The translations under genes and the position numbers were made by a program. Source: Cycas panzhihuaensis (lineage: Eukaryota > Cycadophyta). Taken from it: 64,000 nucleotides of DNA. This document shows, piece after piece, positions 22,355 to 35,880 of this stretch (position 1 is its first letter; each line of letters opens with the position of its first letter). Under the pieces are notes generated by a model. The model worked only from the letters and a program-made list of their open reading frames with translations, had not been told where the DNA came from and searched no databases. The stretch covers positions 222,773,741 through 222,837,740 of the forward strand of contig CM041465.1 in NCBI GenBank assembly GCA_023213395.1. The letters run 5' to 3'.

Positions 22355-24838
22355 TGTTGTTGGGGTTTGATTGGGTGTTTGCAATGATTAACTTGATTGA
22401 TTGACATGATGATTGGATGATTGCTTGGTGTGATAGTGCTTGTGCATGTTCTAATCATTGCCTATGATGTATAGATCTTAAAGTGCTCACTTATTTAACA
22501 ATCTCAAGCTTACTCCAAAGCTCAATTCCAACTCTTTTTAGCATTTTTTTACGAATTTTCATACTTGTTGTTTATTGATCTATTGCTTTCATTATGCCCA
22601 CATTTCACATTATCGCTATGTTCATCCCCACACTTGCCTTGTCATTCACTCATGAAAAGGAAGCACATCACATGTTTTTTCCAAATTTTTTTATGATTTT
22701 TATCAGTTTAATCAAGTCCTATTTGTCGCAATTTTCACTATTTTTCATGGTTTTGGTGTTGTCTAAATATGCAACCTTCTTAATAAACTATGACAAATTT
22801 TGAAAGTCATAGTATTAGTTATTTTTCAAATGTCGCAGTTTTCACTATTTGTTGCAGTTTTTAACATTCGTCATGGTTTTCAATTTTCCCATGCAAAAAA
22901 AAATATAATTGTAGGTCATTTTTTCCTATCGTACAAACACTCTTTCTCGTGAAACTATGGCCTAGTTTTCCCCGTATTTTTTCACACTATTCACTCTTAT
23001 TTCTCTTATAAATACTCATATATTTCTTAAGCAAAAGGGGGGTGATCAAGTTTTGTGCAACGAAGTGCTGCTAAAATTTCACCTCAACCTCTTGCATCCC
23101 TTTGGCATTTTTTGAGTGACTTCTTGGAGCAAAGACTAGACCTTTGCTAAGAGATCTTCAAGGCTTAGGGTTGTACATACCCAAGTTTAGAACCTATTTC
23201 TTCTTTTGGTTTCTTTTACCCAAGTTTGAAACCTACTTCCTCTTTTGGATTCTTTTCTCTCCTACTCCATTCACTCTCTTTTGTGCAACTCTTTCATATT
23301 GGTGTTATTTTCACCCTTGGTAGATCTTGGTTGTATCTTTCTCATTTTGGAGATCTATTTGGAAGATCTTGGAGTTGTCATGGCACTAATCTGAGGAACC
23401 ACCCCATCATCTTCCTCATGGTGGCATTTGAAATGTAAGATTATACTCTTTTAGTTGCAAATTTTTCTTGTTAGTTTCACGGTTAGAACTGAAGAGTGCT
23501 TGTGGCTTGTATTGTGAGATGAAATGATAGTAGTTTAGTTAATTTTCCTTTTGTTTTGAAGTTTTAAATTGTCATTTGCTTAGCATAATTGTTCTCACCC
23601 AAGGGTAGAGCCCCTTTGCTTGAAAATTCTAACCCTCAACTTGAGGAGAACTCCACATATTTGCCCTCATCGCTAGTGAACTCTCCCCAAGGAGGTGAGT
23701 GGCTTAGCTTAGGGCCTCCATAAGGAAGTCTTAAAACCTTCTCCATAGGGTTCTAAGCTCCTTAATCCCTTGCATCCTATCACAATTCTCTAGAAACAAT
23801 AGAAATGTCGTTGGAATTGTGTTCAGTTGGCGTTGCCTTTATTTTTAATTAATCTCACTGGATGGTTTCACTAAGCTTGTATAATTGTAAGCAAAACTCT
23901 TTCACTTGGAGCACACTATCGCTTATAGAGTGGTGATATTTCTTAGAAGATTCTCCAAAAAGGGTAAAAGGTAGGCCATCCCTTACTTTGTTTTATGCTT
24001 CAAATTTTGGTTATTGCTTAGACTTCACTTTGTCTTGCTTTGGTCTAAGCTTAAAGAGAAAAGAGACAAGGAATCTATAAATAGATCCCTTTAATTTGCA
24101 TTGGTTATGCATTGATTGTTTGTCTCTTCTTTCTACTTTCAAAAGAAAAGTGAATGAAAAGGATAAACTCACTTGTGTGATACCTAGTTTTCTCTTTCTA
24201 ATTAGAAATCATAAGACAAAGATCAAAACTATTGTAGCTAAGATAATCCTAAGAACAATAAAAAGACCTAGATTTCTTTCTAATGTGTGCTAGGACTTGG
24301 AAGCATTTTTAGCTAGCAAACAAAAAAGAATATAAGAAAAACAAGTTTAAATAGTGCACATCCATATAGATGCATTAGTGAAAGTATATTTGCTTTTATT
24401 ATGTGGTTTGTTCTTAATTTAGATAATTGGTGATTTCATGCAAATTTAAAGTGCACGCTAGTTTGCATATAAGTATTTGTTCTTGTTTGTTCCCCCTAGG
24501 CTAAGTCTCGCTCTCTCCGTAAAGAAGTTTTTGATCATCCAAGACTTGACATCTCTAGCATACAAGCTCATCCTTTTCTTGAGAGCAAATACATGCATTG
24601 TCAGGGGAGTTTTGATTGATCAGGATGTGATATCCCCAGCATACAAACTTCTCTTCTTTTAAGATTATTTTCTTGCCGTGTTCTGAACTATAAAGGTGTC
24701 AATTTTCCACCACTTTAGATTGAGAGTGGCTCCTCTCTCTCTCTTTCTCACCTTTAGGCATGTAGAACTCACCAGAATTGGCCGGAGGCATCCCGACCAT
24801 TCCACTTTCACAGGTGAATCATCATCAGGTGAGAGAAT
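22355..24838. other. Left part of insertion X, no coding domain seen
   Basis: AT- and pyrimidine-rich DNA without a recognisable protein. It contains a 39-bp tandem duplication at 23179-23256 and a looser repeat pair near 24530-24585 and 24605-24660 (both with catacaa, ct.ttcttttc). Confidence 0.5.
23179..23256. repeat. 39-bp tandem duplication
   Basis: Two adjacent units starting acccaagttt (23179 and 23218) differ at about five positions. Confidence 0.85.
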
Positions 24839-25187
24839 TGCTAGAAAATTTGAGAACGTGACTGACCTAAAACTTCAAAAGAGAGCAAAAAGGTTGAGAG
24901 ATTATAAAAATGATAACAATGAAAAATTGTTTGTATTAAATCACCTGCAATATATGCTTGTATCTACTCCAATTCAATCACCCCCAAAGTTCTTGATTTG
25001 AAAACCATTATTAACATGATGATTCACTCCTCAATTTAAGAAGTATGTCAGGCAGTTGAGGAAGTTACGTGAGAGCAACTAACCTCTCATTAGTTAACCC
25101 ACTAACATAAAATGCATATTATTAACATTATTAAGTGCACTTAATGAAATACAAAATAATGCAAGGAAATGCACATTATTTTTAACA
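24839..25187 (-). repeat. LTR A of the Copia-3 array (3' LTR of left copy)
   Basis: TGCTAGAAAATTTGAG to TTTTTAACA. Followed by cccctcat, the complement of a purine tract. Strong similarity to LTRs B and C over its length, with a more diverged outer 40 bases. Confidence 0.88.
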
Positions 25188-25189
25188 AC

Positions 25190-25745
25190 CCCTCATAATG
25201 TGTAATTCATTATCCCTTACAAACAAGAGCCTCCTAAGCCTCTCAAGTTTCTCACAATTCAAAGTCATAGTGAGAATATCTGCAAGCTAGTCCTCTATTG
25301 GACAATGCAACAACTTAATTCTTTTGTTCTACACTTGTTCTCGAATGAAATGATAATGTACTTCCACATGCTTTGTCCTAGCATGGAAGAGTAGATTCTT
25401 TGACAATTGATTACACCATAATTATTGCAAAATAGTGAAGTGGACTCATCATAGAAAAGCTCAAAATATCCAAGTAATCTCCTTAACCAAATTGCCTCAT
25501 AAATAGTTGCAATTGCAACTTTGTACTCTAGCTCTATAGAAGACAAGGAGATGGTTGCCTGCATCTTACTGCACCAGGAAACTAATCCACATAAATAGAA
25601 ATCCTATAGTTGATCTTTGATTGTCAACATCTCTAGCCCAATCTGAGTCAATATAGCTATGCATCTGCAACTCATTAGCTCTTGAGAACAAGAGTCCAAA
25701 TCTAATAATGCCCCTGACATACCTCAAGATATGCTTTGTTGTCTT
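25190..25745 (-). pseudogene. Left Copia-3 copy: RNase H part
   Basis: The minus strand reads the copia RNase H: SYIDSDWARDVDNQRST (about 25600-25650), then SLSSIELEYKVAIATIYEAIWLRRLL (about 25475-25552) and LFCNNYGVIN. The catalytic D-S-D-W-A start is kept. It is cut off from its RT by element N, inserted at 25751. Compare the uninterrupted right copy at 34236-34800. Confidence 0.85.
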
Positions 25746-25750
25746 CCGAT

Positions 25751-26073
25751 TGTTAAAAATTAAATTTGCTACGAAAAATAATAGATGAATGTGATGAGTG
25801 AATGATAAAGAAATGAAGCACAAGAAAAGTGAAGCATGTACAAATTAACACCACGAAATGGAAGAATGGCCAAATCTCAAATTAGAAAGAAGGATGATGT
25901 ACATATAGTACAACTCACCACTTGTGTGAGAACCCTCATTGGTCAACTTGTTATGGGCTAGCACACATTTTTATGTGGCATACAACTTAAAAAGACCTCA
26001 AATATAAAATACAAATAAATCTAAAGAGAGTGTGAATGGGGATAATTATGTAATTGGGTATTACACCCCAACA
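25751..26073 (-). repeat. 3' LTR of element N
   Basis: Plus-strand ends TGTTAAAAATT and CACCCCAACA. Matches 29198-29522 closely over its whole length. Confidence 0.9.
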
Positions 26074-26083
26074 TTTCCCCCTT

Positions 26084-29000
26084 ATAATAGACAATTACAT
26101 AAAGTGAAATGTCACATCAAAGATATAAATTTAGGTCTTCAAATGGGTGTTGAAACATAAGTTGCTGCAATAACATAATCTGCTACTGATGTCCATATGA
26201 AGAGAACTCTATGCACCAGACCACATGGGTAACCAGCTACTGTGACCGTCGAATAGTTAGGATATTCCTTTGTGTACACAGTACAATCAGTGCCAAGTCA
26301 ACTTCACCCTAGGAACACAGTGTCCTAAGTGGCCGAACAAGTAAGCTGATGAAGAAATATGCACGAGTAACTGAAAAAGAGTCTCACCTCTTACCTATAT
26401 GGGGAGAATATAAGCAGCTTCTTCGGCTTCAATGGCCAGAAAACAAATGACTCTAAGGCCTTACAGGGGCACTATAGTCTTAACTTGGCTCTATGGGTTA
26501 AAACCCACGCCTCTATGGGCTTATAATGGCCTCTATGGGCTGAAATATCCAACAATAGATGTTAATACATGACTGAAAAGTAGATGTGATTCAAATACAA
26601 TATAAACAACTCTCTTAAATAATAAATTTCAATGATTTTTTAACAAATATAGGTTCTCTAGAGCCTAAAAATGAGCCTTTATGACAAATTATACTTGTTA
26701 CCCCCCCATTTGGGACACATTATGTCAATAGAATATACAACAAATGACATGGAACCTTAAAAAATACATGTATGTGCTTGAAAATGCTCAAAAAATGAAG
26801 AAAAATGAAGCTTTAAAAAAGGCTTTTGACTTTGAGCTGAAATATCTACATCAAATCAGCTGCAAATACTATCAAGTGACCTGCCAAAATAAAGATTTCT
26901 CAGTTATGATCCCAACATAACTGATGAGACTAAAAACGAAGTCTGTATGCTCAAGTTATAGGCAAAAAACTGATGATAACTCCTGAAAGATGAAAATTAA
27001 GGGCTTAACCCCTTTTATGAGCTGACAAACAGTCATACGAGTAGCACAACATGAGTGAGGGCTAATGCTTAGGAGCCAGGCGAAACTCAAATAAAGATTA
27101 AGTAAATTTAATCAATTTTGCATTTGCAAAAATGATCAACTAGATTCTATAAATTTTGGAATCCCCTAAGATGGAAAAAAAATATACACCCACGCAAATG
27201 ACATTAATTGATTAAAAAAATAAAATCATCCTAAAAATGCTAGGGTTTTGATTTGTTGTCTTCCACCATTCTTCTATCCAAGGCTGCCATTGTTATTATA
27301 GGTCAATGAACATGATGATGACGACTACTTCATCGATTGCAATGGCTCAATGAGATGTTTGAGATGGCACCCGATGCAAGGTTGTAGGCATTGCTTCTTA
27401 GTTGTAGGTTTGCAGGCTATGCAAGATCACGTAAACCCCCTTCGATGGCTCCTCTTCATTGACAACAGTTGCAGATTTTGTGCAAGTGGCTTCTCTTTTG
27501 TTCTTTATCTCTAAACTTCATTGATCTTTTGCATAGGGATGACTTTCCCTAGCGATGAGCATAGTGACGAGGCAGCGAGATAGTTGCAGGTCAAAGATGT
27601 TCGACAAGCTTCTTTTGGACCATGATTGTCCTCTTCTTCCTTACAAATTTTTCCCCACATTTGATTACAATCCTCTCATGAGGACGACTATGACTAAGCA
27701 TCTGAGAAATCTCTCTGTTCTCTTTTCTGCATGCTTCTATGATCCATGACTACGATTGAGGAGCTGAGTCAATGAGTGTTAGCTTTGGGAACGCAATGGC
27801 CATGTATAGACTTGGTGTATTCTACTACTTTAGTTTGAAAGGGTGTGTCGTGATGTAGGCATGTATATGGCTCAAAGAGGGCAAGAAGTTTAACTTAGGT
27901 GTAAGCTTTACAGGCATGGCTCTCTCGTTAACCTTGTCTCTGCATCATTCTGAGATCTATCATAATAGAAGACCCAATTCATATCACTCAGATTCTCACA
28001 ATCCTCCATATGAAGATCATGTATGATGAACATCCTAGTCATGTCTACACAATCACTAGAACTTATTGATCCTCAAACCGCCTCTTTGGCTTCCTTCAAG
28101 TACTAAAATGTAGCTTGAACAATCCTCTTTGCATTGGACTGCAACATTCCAAAGGCGCAAATAGAATAATACATGAATGCAAGCAATGGCACTTCTAAGT
28201 GCCCATTGCATTGACACAATCCCCATGGCCGCTCAAAATGGGCCAAGCAAAAATAGCAAATATAGCTTTAGTTATCAACCTCGTGGAATTTTTTTTTTTA
28301 ATAACTAATATATTTAGGCTCTTATAAACTTTCTGCCAAAAGAAATTCATGGGTTCTCTTTATGCAAGCAGGAAGAAACAATAAACTACTGATAGTACTA
28401 ATTATTTCAAAGGCTAGACAAAGCTGAGAGTTGGATGCAAACTATCTAAACAAAGAGTCTTTGATATTGACAAGATTAAACGCCAATATAAATATCCAAT
28501 ATTTTGTCAAAAAGAAAAAAACCCAAATTTTTGAGCTATAAGGATGGCCAGTCCCATAGCTTTTTCTTCATATTACAGGGCTTTTCATTTCTGAAAATAA
28601 TCTCCTCCTAGTTGATGGCAGACATGTTGCTTCGGTAGGGTAATCAGGTATGCATGAGCAACTAATCTACTCATTTTTTCTCTATGAACAACAACTTCAA
28701 AAAGGTCTTCAACATAACAACTTTTTTCTTTCTAAATCTACCATTTTTTGCCTCTCTTTTTAGCTTCAAATAGCTTCAAAAAATAGTTCTTTTAATAGCT
28801 TCAAAATTGCTCCAACACAGACTTCAAATAGCCTTAAAACCAGCTCTAATCAAGTTTCAAAACAACCTTAAAACAACATCAAAAAAGAAACTTTTAATAG
28901 CTTTTCATAGGATTCAAAGCAGCCTCATAATAACATCAAAACAACCCCTTAAAATTTTGAGAATCAGTGATGAAAATAGCCGCAAATGTATCTCAGATGA

Positions 29001-29183
29001 TAATGAAAAATAGTCCCAAAAATGTGCATTAAAAAATGCAATAGAATACAGCCTCAAATATTTTGAAAATGACTAAATAAGTCACTAATCAAGCATAAAT
29101 TGGTTCCTCAAACAATTTGACAAGGCTCTAAAAAATTGAAAAGAATAGGCTCTAAAATGTTGCCTTCAAAGATTCAAACCTTG
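26084..29183 (-). other. Interior of element N, no coding domain
   Basis: No open frame above about 70 codons resembles a retrotransposon protein on either strand. The base composition is AT-rich, with A-rich runs near 26780-27240 and 28500-29000. Confidence 0.65.
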
Positions 29184-29197
29184 GGCTCTAATACCAT
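29184..29197 (-). other. Primer-binding site of element N
   Basis: The minus strand reads tggtattagagccc, one change from the initiator-Met site, directly abutting the LTR. Confidence 0.85.
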
Positions 29198-29522
29198 GCT
29201 AGAAAATAAATCGGCTATGAAAAAGAATAGATGAATATGGTAAGTGAATGATAAATAAATACAGCAAAAAAAAAGTGAAGCATGTACAAGTTAACACCAT
29301 GAAATGGAAGAATGGCCAAAACTCAAATGAGAAAGAATGACGATGTACATACTTATAATACAACTCATCTCTTGTATAAGAGCCCTCATTGGTCAACTTG
29401 TTGTGGGCTAGCACACTTTTCTATGTGGCACACAACTTAAGAAGACCTCAAATATGAAATACGAATAAATCTAGCAAGAGTATAAATGGGGATAATTATG
29501 TAATTGGATATTATCTACAACA
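29198..29522 (-). repeat. 5' LTR of element N
   Basis: Plus-strand ends TGCTAGAAAATAA and TCTACAACA. Pairs with 25751-26073. Confidence 0.9.
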
Positions 29523-29527
29523 CCAAT

Positions 29528-30740
29528 GAGAGATGGATGGAACACTCATAAAATGAGCTACAATGGCAAAAGCATAACTAATATCAGACCTAGTATTAGT
29601 AAGGTGAATGAAACTTCCCACTTATTGCCTATACAATATAGCATCAATAGTTCTAGTATCTACCTCTTTAAACAACTATAGGCTAACTTCCATGGGGGTA
29701 GCCATTGGCTTATAGTCTTTCATATGGAAACGTTTTGACAAACTATGCATAGTTGGATTGTGAAACAAATACGTTATAGTATCTACCTATTTAGACAACT
29801 AAAGCCAACTTTCATGGGGGTATCCATTGACTTATAGTCTTTCATATGAAAATGTTTTGACAAACTATGTGCATACTTGGACTGTGAAATAAATATGTTA
29901 TCATCATTATTCTGCCAAAACTCCGAACTAAGATAGTAATGCAAAATGCCAAGATCAAACATCTCAAAGACTTTAGAAAGACCCTTTTTAAGAAATTCTA
30001 TCTAAGAAGTACTACTACCGATGAAAATAAGATCATCAACATAGAGAACAACAATAAGCATTTCATCATCCTTATGTTGGATATACAAGTTATGATCTGA
30101 TTCACAACAAATGAACCCTCAAGTGATGAAGTATTCACCAATGCATGCATACCATGCCCTTGGTGCCTACTTAAGCCCATACAAGGCTTTCTTCAACCTA
30201 CATACAAGTCACTCTTGGCTAGTCTGTACAAAGGCTTCAGGATACTACATATAAAATTTCTCATCAAAAATACCATGAAGAAATGCACTCGACATCCATT
30301 TGGTGGAGTTCCCAACCAAAGTGAGATGCAAGGGTAGTCAACATTCGAATGCTGGTTATTTTGGCCACAGGTGCAAAGGTCTCCTCAAAGCCCACACCTT
30401 CAATCTAAGCATTACCCTTAGCTACAAGTCGAGCCTTATATTTGTCGATGTCACCATTTGATCGATACTTCACCTTATGTACCCATTTATAACCAATCAC
30501 CTTCTTTCCTGGTGGAAGCTCAACAAGATCCCAAGTATCATTCTTCGGTATATGGTTATACTCCTCCTACACAGTTCTCTGCTAAGGGGGTGCATCCTTG
30601 GCTTCAACAAAAGATTTAGGTTCATCTGTGTTTAGGACATTAAACATCAAGGCAAAATTTACCTTATTGCATGTCAGCATGCCTATACGAGTGTCAACAT
30701 CACTAATGTTAGAATCTTTTATGGTTTGAGTATATCATTT
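29528..30740 (-). pseudogene. Left Copia-3 copy: reverse transcriptase
   Basis: The minus strand carries the copia RVT_2 domain with an intact YVDD at 30032-30043 in the context VVLYVDDLIF. Upstream lie the segment over 30460-30490 (W-V-Y-K-x-K-Y-x-x-D-G type) and the joint region before the palm at about 30180-30300. A 123-bp tandem duplication (29655-29901) inside the domain and many stops make it non-functional. Confidence 0.85.
29655..29901. repeat. 123-bp tandem duplication in the left RT
   Basis: 29655-29777 and 29778-29901 both start agtatctacct and end with a form of atacgttat. The right copia copy has a single unit at about 34929-35051, so the duplication arose in the left copy only. 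Confidence 0.88.
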
Positions 30741-32150
30741 GCGTAACATAGAAGAAGAAGATGATGATGATGGAAATTTTGCAAGTATTTCCTCACTCTC
30801 TTCTTTCTTTACACTAGTTTCACTCTTCACCTTTATGTGTTCAACATTAGCATTTACAACAGGACTTACATCCTCATCAGACTCAAAAAAGAGTGTCCCT
30901 ACTAATTATAATTTTTTTTTCTGAGAGATCCTAGAGTCTATAGGCTTTGGATGACTCAATATACCCTACAAGAATCGACTTGCAACTTTTATCAAGTTTC
31001 TGTCACTTTGCATCAAGTACATGTACATAAGCAGTATAACCAAAGACTTGAAGATTACTAGTAGAGGACTTTCTTCTTGTTCAAGCCTCTCTAAGAGTCA
31101 TATTTCAAACAATTATTGTAGAACTTTTGTTTAAGATATACATTGTTGTGTTCATTGCTTTAGACCCCAAGCCATTCAACGCATTTTTGGCCTTAAGCAT
31201 ACATCTCACCATTTCAACAATGGTGCGATTCTTCCTTTCCACTACACCATTTTACTGCAGTGTATAAAATGTCAATTGCCATTTGGTGCCACGGTTTTGG
31301 CAACAAGTAATGAACTTAGTAGATAGGTATTTACCTCAACTATCACTCCTCAGAATTTTGATCCTCTTTTTAGAGAAGTTTTTTGCCTCAACTTTGAACT
31401 TCTTAAACTTCGTACATGCTTATAACTTATTTTTTAGAAGATAAATCTATATCTTTCAAGTCAAGTTGTCGATGAAAGCCATAAAGTATCTCGCTCCAAA
31501 TGAAAATAATGTTATTGGTCCACACAGATTTGAGTGTACCAATTCCAATTTGTCTTTAGCCTGCCAAGTGGACTTGACAAATCTTTCCCTATGTTGTTTC
31601 CCTAAAGCACAAGCATTGCAAATTCTATTACTTTGCTACACTAAAGGAAGATCATGTACCATCTTTAACTTATTCAACAAATAAAGGCCGTGGTAGTTCG
31701 AATGACCAAAATGATCCATAATGCATCAGATGTAATTGTAGCAAAACTATGCTCAAATGAGCTAGAGAATTTATATAAACCATTCTCCTGGGTTCCTTGA
31801 GCAATTACAAAATTGCCATCTTTGATGATACATTTAACAACATCAAACACCATTTTCAAATACAATTTAATTATACAACTTATAGACAATAAGTTATGTT
31901 TGAAAGATGGTACATACAACACATTAGAGATGTTGATATTATTACCAAATTACCTGAGAACAATTGTACCTCTACCTACTACTCTCTATATGGACTGTCA
32001 TCTCCAAGAATTATAATCAAATTGTTTTCCTTCTTAAGTTCCTTAAACCATTCCATGTGAAAGGTAATATGGTTAGAGACTCCTAAATCAATGTTCCAAA
32101 TACCTGAAGTGCCAGAAATAGCACTAAACACAAACATTTTTGTCGTCGAC
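30741..32150 (-). pseudogene. Left Copia-3 copy: protease and integrase
   Basis: The minus strand has WNIDLGVSNHITF (about 32060-32100), where the protease catalytic D-S-G reads D-L-G. VLYVPSFKHNLLSIS follows (from about 31919 leftwards). Integrase shows ILRSD, then a damaged NGG (about 31350). An acidic Ser-rich connector to RT follows (30741-30930). Stops and frameshifts throughout. Confidence 0.8.
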
Positions 32151-33010
32151 AAGTGGAGCTATGATTTTACCAGCAACTTTCTTCTTTTTATCCGCCTTTT
32201 ACCCCCAATAATTCTTTTCAAAATGACCAGTCTTTTTGCAATAAGTGCATGTGACATCCTTCTTTCCTTTGGATTCACTTATGCTCAGAGAGAGAGGTTG
32301 AGCTTGTTTAGGAGCATTCGCCTACAATTTCTTCTTAAATTAAGAAGTCAATACCATTCCACTACTACTATCTGCATATCCACCCATGCATTGTTCTTTG
32401 AGCAAGACAAGTCCAGCTAATCCTCCAAGTGTCAAACATTGTGATCTCTCAATCATGCACAAATTGATGACAAAAATGCGATAGCCTTCGTGGAGGTTGT
32501 TCAATGCGATGCTCACAAGTTCTCTCACCTTAGCTTTCTCACCAATGGCTATTAATTGATCTCTAATCTCCGTAAGTCTTTATAAATGGACAAAGATAGA
32601 GTCATCAATAATTGTTTTACAAGCATACAATTGATTCCTAAGGTATAAAACTCTAGTTTTGTTCTTTGATTCATACAAATCTTTCAGTGTTTTTCATGCT
32701 TCCACAAATGTTGTCTTGCCTTGCAGATGTGTGATGAGTTCATCTCCAACAAGCAAACCAATAATTACAAGCACCTCTCTAGCTTTCTCCTCCCAATCTT
32801 CCACATATTTAACCATTACTGCTGAAGTAGTAGAGGTCAATATAGCAAATGTTCCAACTATTGTTGCAGCTTAAGGGGTTGCCTGAACTATCTTGGGTCC
32901 CTTGCCTTCAATTATTTTCATTAATCCTCTTAGAGCTAAGATATTGGATATTTTAAACTTCCATATTACATATTTTTTGCCATTTAGCTTTAGAGACTCT
33001 CAAATAATAT
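32130..33010 (-). pseudogene. Left Copia-3 copy: gag
   Basis: The minus strand opens near 33010 with NGKKYVIWKFKISNILALRG, the typical copia gag start. The UBN2 core contains LYLRNQLYACK (about 32620-32652), and the zinc knuckle CTYCKKTGHFEKNY (about 32212-32253) has lost its last cysteine. Confidence 0.85.
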
Positions 33011-33873
33011 AAACAACTATGGACATTATGACAAAAAATTGCAATAAAACTGTGATCTCAAGCATGAGTTTATAAGAATACTTATAGGCCGCAAGGTCTA
33101 TTTACAAATCTAAGCTCAAAATATGATTACAACTTGAATTTTTAAAAATCGAGGTCTAATGGAAAAGTTATGGTAATTAGCACTTTTAAGCACTAAAGCC
33201 CCCTTCACCACGTGACTGTGGGCAAAAAATAAAGATGTAGATCCCACAAATTACATCAAATATGATTAAATTTCACTAACTTAATGTTCAAAACATTATA
33301 AAAGTGATAAATAATAATTTATATCTGATGGTTAAAAAATTTGATATGACATCGTCATCCAAAATCATGTGCATGCCATCGTGCAAGATCGTGGGCTCAC
33401 CAAAGCCATTTCTTGACAAAATTCCGCAAACGAGTAGTCGAAATTGGGGTTTTTGACCACCATCTATGCATCTGCAACCTTAGATAAGAGGAAAAATGAT
33501 CACAAATGACAAAAAATCAAGTTGAAACGAGATTTACAAACCCTCCAACTTTGTATGCTTTATATGGCAAAATAAGGGCAAAAAATCAAGTTTTTGATGC
33601 AGTGTTTGCTGCAAAATTGATCTATGATGAGTCTAAAACAATTCCACAACATTAAAAATCACAAAAACTTTGAGTTTTAAATGCCCATTTGTCTCAGAGT
33701 CGCCCAACCATCAAAATCGTCTCATTTTTCCATCTGAATCCCTCATGAGTTTGCATAAGATTTGCAAAAATTCACAAGGAACCACCGTACAATAGTAATA
33801 ATGCCCTAAAGATCTTATTTGTAACAAAAAACTAAGAAAAGCCCCACAAAATGAATAGTGGACTCAGATACCA

Positions 33874-34235
33874 TGTCAAAGAAAATGAGAATGAGATTGA
33901 ATTGAAACTTCAAAAGAAAGAAAGAAAGAAAGTTGAGAAATTATAGAAGTGATAACAATGAAAATTTATTTGTATTAAATCACCTGCAATATGTGCTTGT
34001 ATCTACTCCAAAGCTCCCATGTAATCTCCCTCAAAGTTCTTGGCTTGAAAACTATTATTGAGACAATGACTCACTCATCAATTTAAGGAGTATGTCAAGG
34101 AGTTGAGGAAGTTAACGTGAAAGCAACTAACCTCTCATTAGTTAACCCACTAACATGAAGTGCACATTATTAACATTATTAAGTGCACATAATGAAATAC
34201 ACAATAATGTAATGAAATGCATATTATTTTTAACA
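33874..34235 (-). repeat. LTR B, shared middle LTR of the Copia-3 array
   Basis: TGTCAAAGAAAATG to TTTTTAACA, 362 bp. Left neighbour is the primer-site complement gactcagatacca (33861-33873); right neighbour is the purine-tract complement ccccctcat (34236-34244). Contains a (gaaa)n stretch at about 33915-33930. Confidence 0.92.
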
Positions 34236-34239
34236 CCCC

Positions 34240-34800
34240 CTCATAATGTGTAATTCATTATCCCTCACAAACAAAAGCCTCCTAAGCCTCTCAAATTTCT
34301 CACAGCTGAAAGCCTTAGTGAGAATATCTACAAGTCGGTCCTCTGTTGGATAGTATAGCAACTCAAATATTTTGCTCTGCACCTGTTCTCGAATGAAATG
34401 ATAATGTACTTCCATATGCTTTGTCTTGGCGTGGAAGACTAGATTAATTGACAACTAAATTACACCATGATTATCGCAAGAAAATGAAATGGACTCATCC
34501 TGCAAAACCTCAACATATCCAAGTAACCTCCTTAGCCAAATTACCTCACAAGTAGCTACGACTGCAGCTTTATACTCTGCTTTTGTAGAAGACAAGGAGA
34601 TGATTGCCTACTCCTTACTGCACCAGGAAATCAATCCAGATGTAAACAGAAATCTTGTAGTTGATCTATGATCGTCAACATCTCCAACCCAATCTAAGTC
34701 ATTATAGCCATGCATTTGGAACTCATCAACTCTTGAGAACTAAAGTCCAAATCTAATAATGCCCTTAACATACCTCAATATGTGTTTTGTTGCCTTCCAA
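34240..34800 (-). pseudogene. Right Copia-3 copy: RNase H
   Basis: The minus-strand open stretch 34454-34230 reads FHAKTKHMEVHYHFIREQV and ends LVDILTKAFSCEKFERLR, the conserved C terminus. Upstream segments match 25190-25745. This copy is uninterrupted at the point where N entered the left one. Confidence 0.87.
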
Positions 34801-35880
34801 TGAGAGATGGATGGAACACTCATAAAACAAGCTACAATGCCAAAAGCATAACTAATATCAGGCCTAGTATTAGTGAGGTAAATAAGACTTCCCACTTATT
34901 GCTTATGCAATGTACCATCAACAATTCTAGCATATGCCTCTTTAAACAACTTGAGGCCAACATCCATGGGGGTAGCCATTGGCTTACAATCCTTCATACG
35001 GAAACATTTTAACAATTTGTGTGTATACTTGGACTATGAAACAAATACGCTATTATCATTATCCTACCAAAACTCCAAACCAGCATAGTAATGCAGAATG
35101 CCAAGATCAGACATCTCAAAAACTTTAAAAAGGTCCTTTTTAAAAGATTCTATCTAAGAAGTACTGCTACTAGTGAAAATGAAGTCATCAATATAGAGAA
35201 CAACAATAAGCATCTCATCATTTTCATGTTTGATATACAAATTTTGATCTAACTCAAAACGAATGAACCTTCAAGTGATGAAGAGTTCATCAATGCATGC
35301 ATCCCATGCCCTCAATGCCCATTTAAGCCCATACAAGGCTTTCTTCAACCTGCATACAAGTCACTCTTGGCTAGTCTGTACAAAGCCTTCAGGCTACCAC
35401 ATATAAACCTCCTCATCAAAAATGCCATGAAGAAATGCACTTGACATCCATTTGGTAGAGTTCCCAACAAAAATGGGATGCAAGGGTAGTCAACATTAGG
35501 ATGGTGGTCATTTTGGACACAAGTGCAAAGGTCTCCTTGAAGACTACACCTTCAGCGTGAGCATAACCCTTAGCCAAAAGTTGAGCCTTGTATCTGTGAT
35601 GTCACCATTTGATCGATACTTCACCTTGTATACCCATTTACAACCAATCACCTTTTTCCAAGGTGGAAGCTCAACAAGATCCCAAGTATCATTTTTCAGT
35701 ATGGAATTATACTCCTCCTGCATAGTTCTCTACCAATGGAGTGCATCCTTGTGCATCCTTGGCTTCAACAAAAAATTCAACTTCATCTGTGTTTAGGACA
35801 CTAGATATCAAGGCAAAATTTACCTTGCTATTTGTCTGCGCACCTATACTAGGTGTTAATATCACTAATCTTGGAATCTT
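34800..35880 (-). pseudogene. Right Copia-3 copy: reverse transcriptase
   Basis: Same domain as at 29528-30740. The catalytic motif reads YIDD (35184-35195), a variant still seen in active copia elements. A duplicated gtgcatcctt at about 35740-35760 and stops are present. Confidence 0.85.

Larger units (their letters stand above)
25751..29522 (-). mobile_element. Element N: coding-free LTR retrotransposon nested in the left copia copy
   Basis: Two direct LTRs of 323 and 325 bp, a primer-site complement (29184-29197), a purine-tract complement (26074-26083) and flanks ccgat (25746-25750) and ccaat (29523-29527). The sister copia copy reads ttccaatgag at the matching place, which is the empty site. 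The 3.1-kb interior shows no gag, protease, integrase or RT in any frame. The element would depend on proteins from a related one, if it was ever mobile in this form. Confidence 0.9.
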
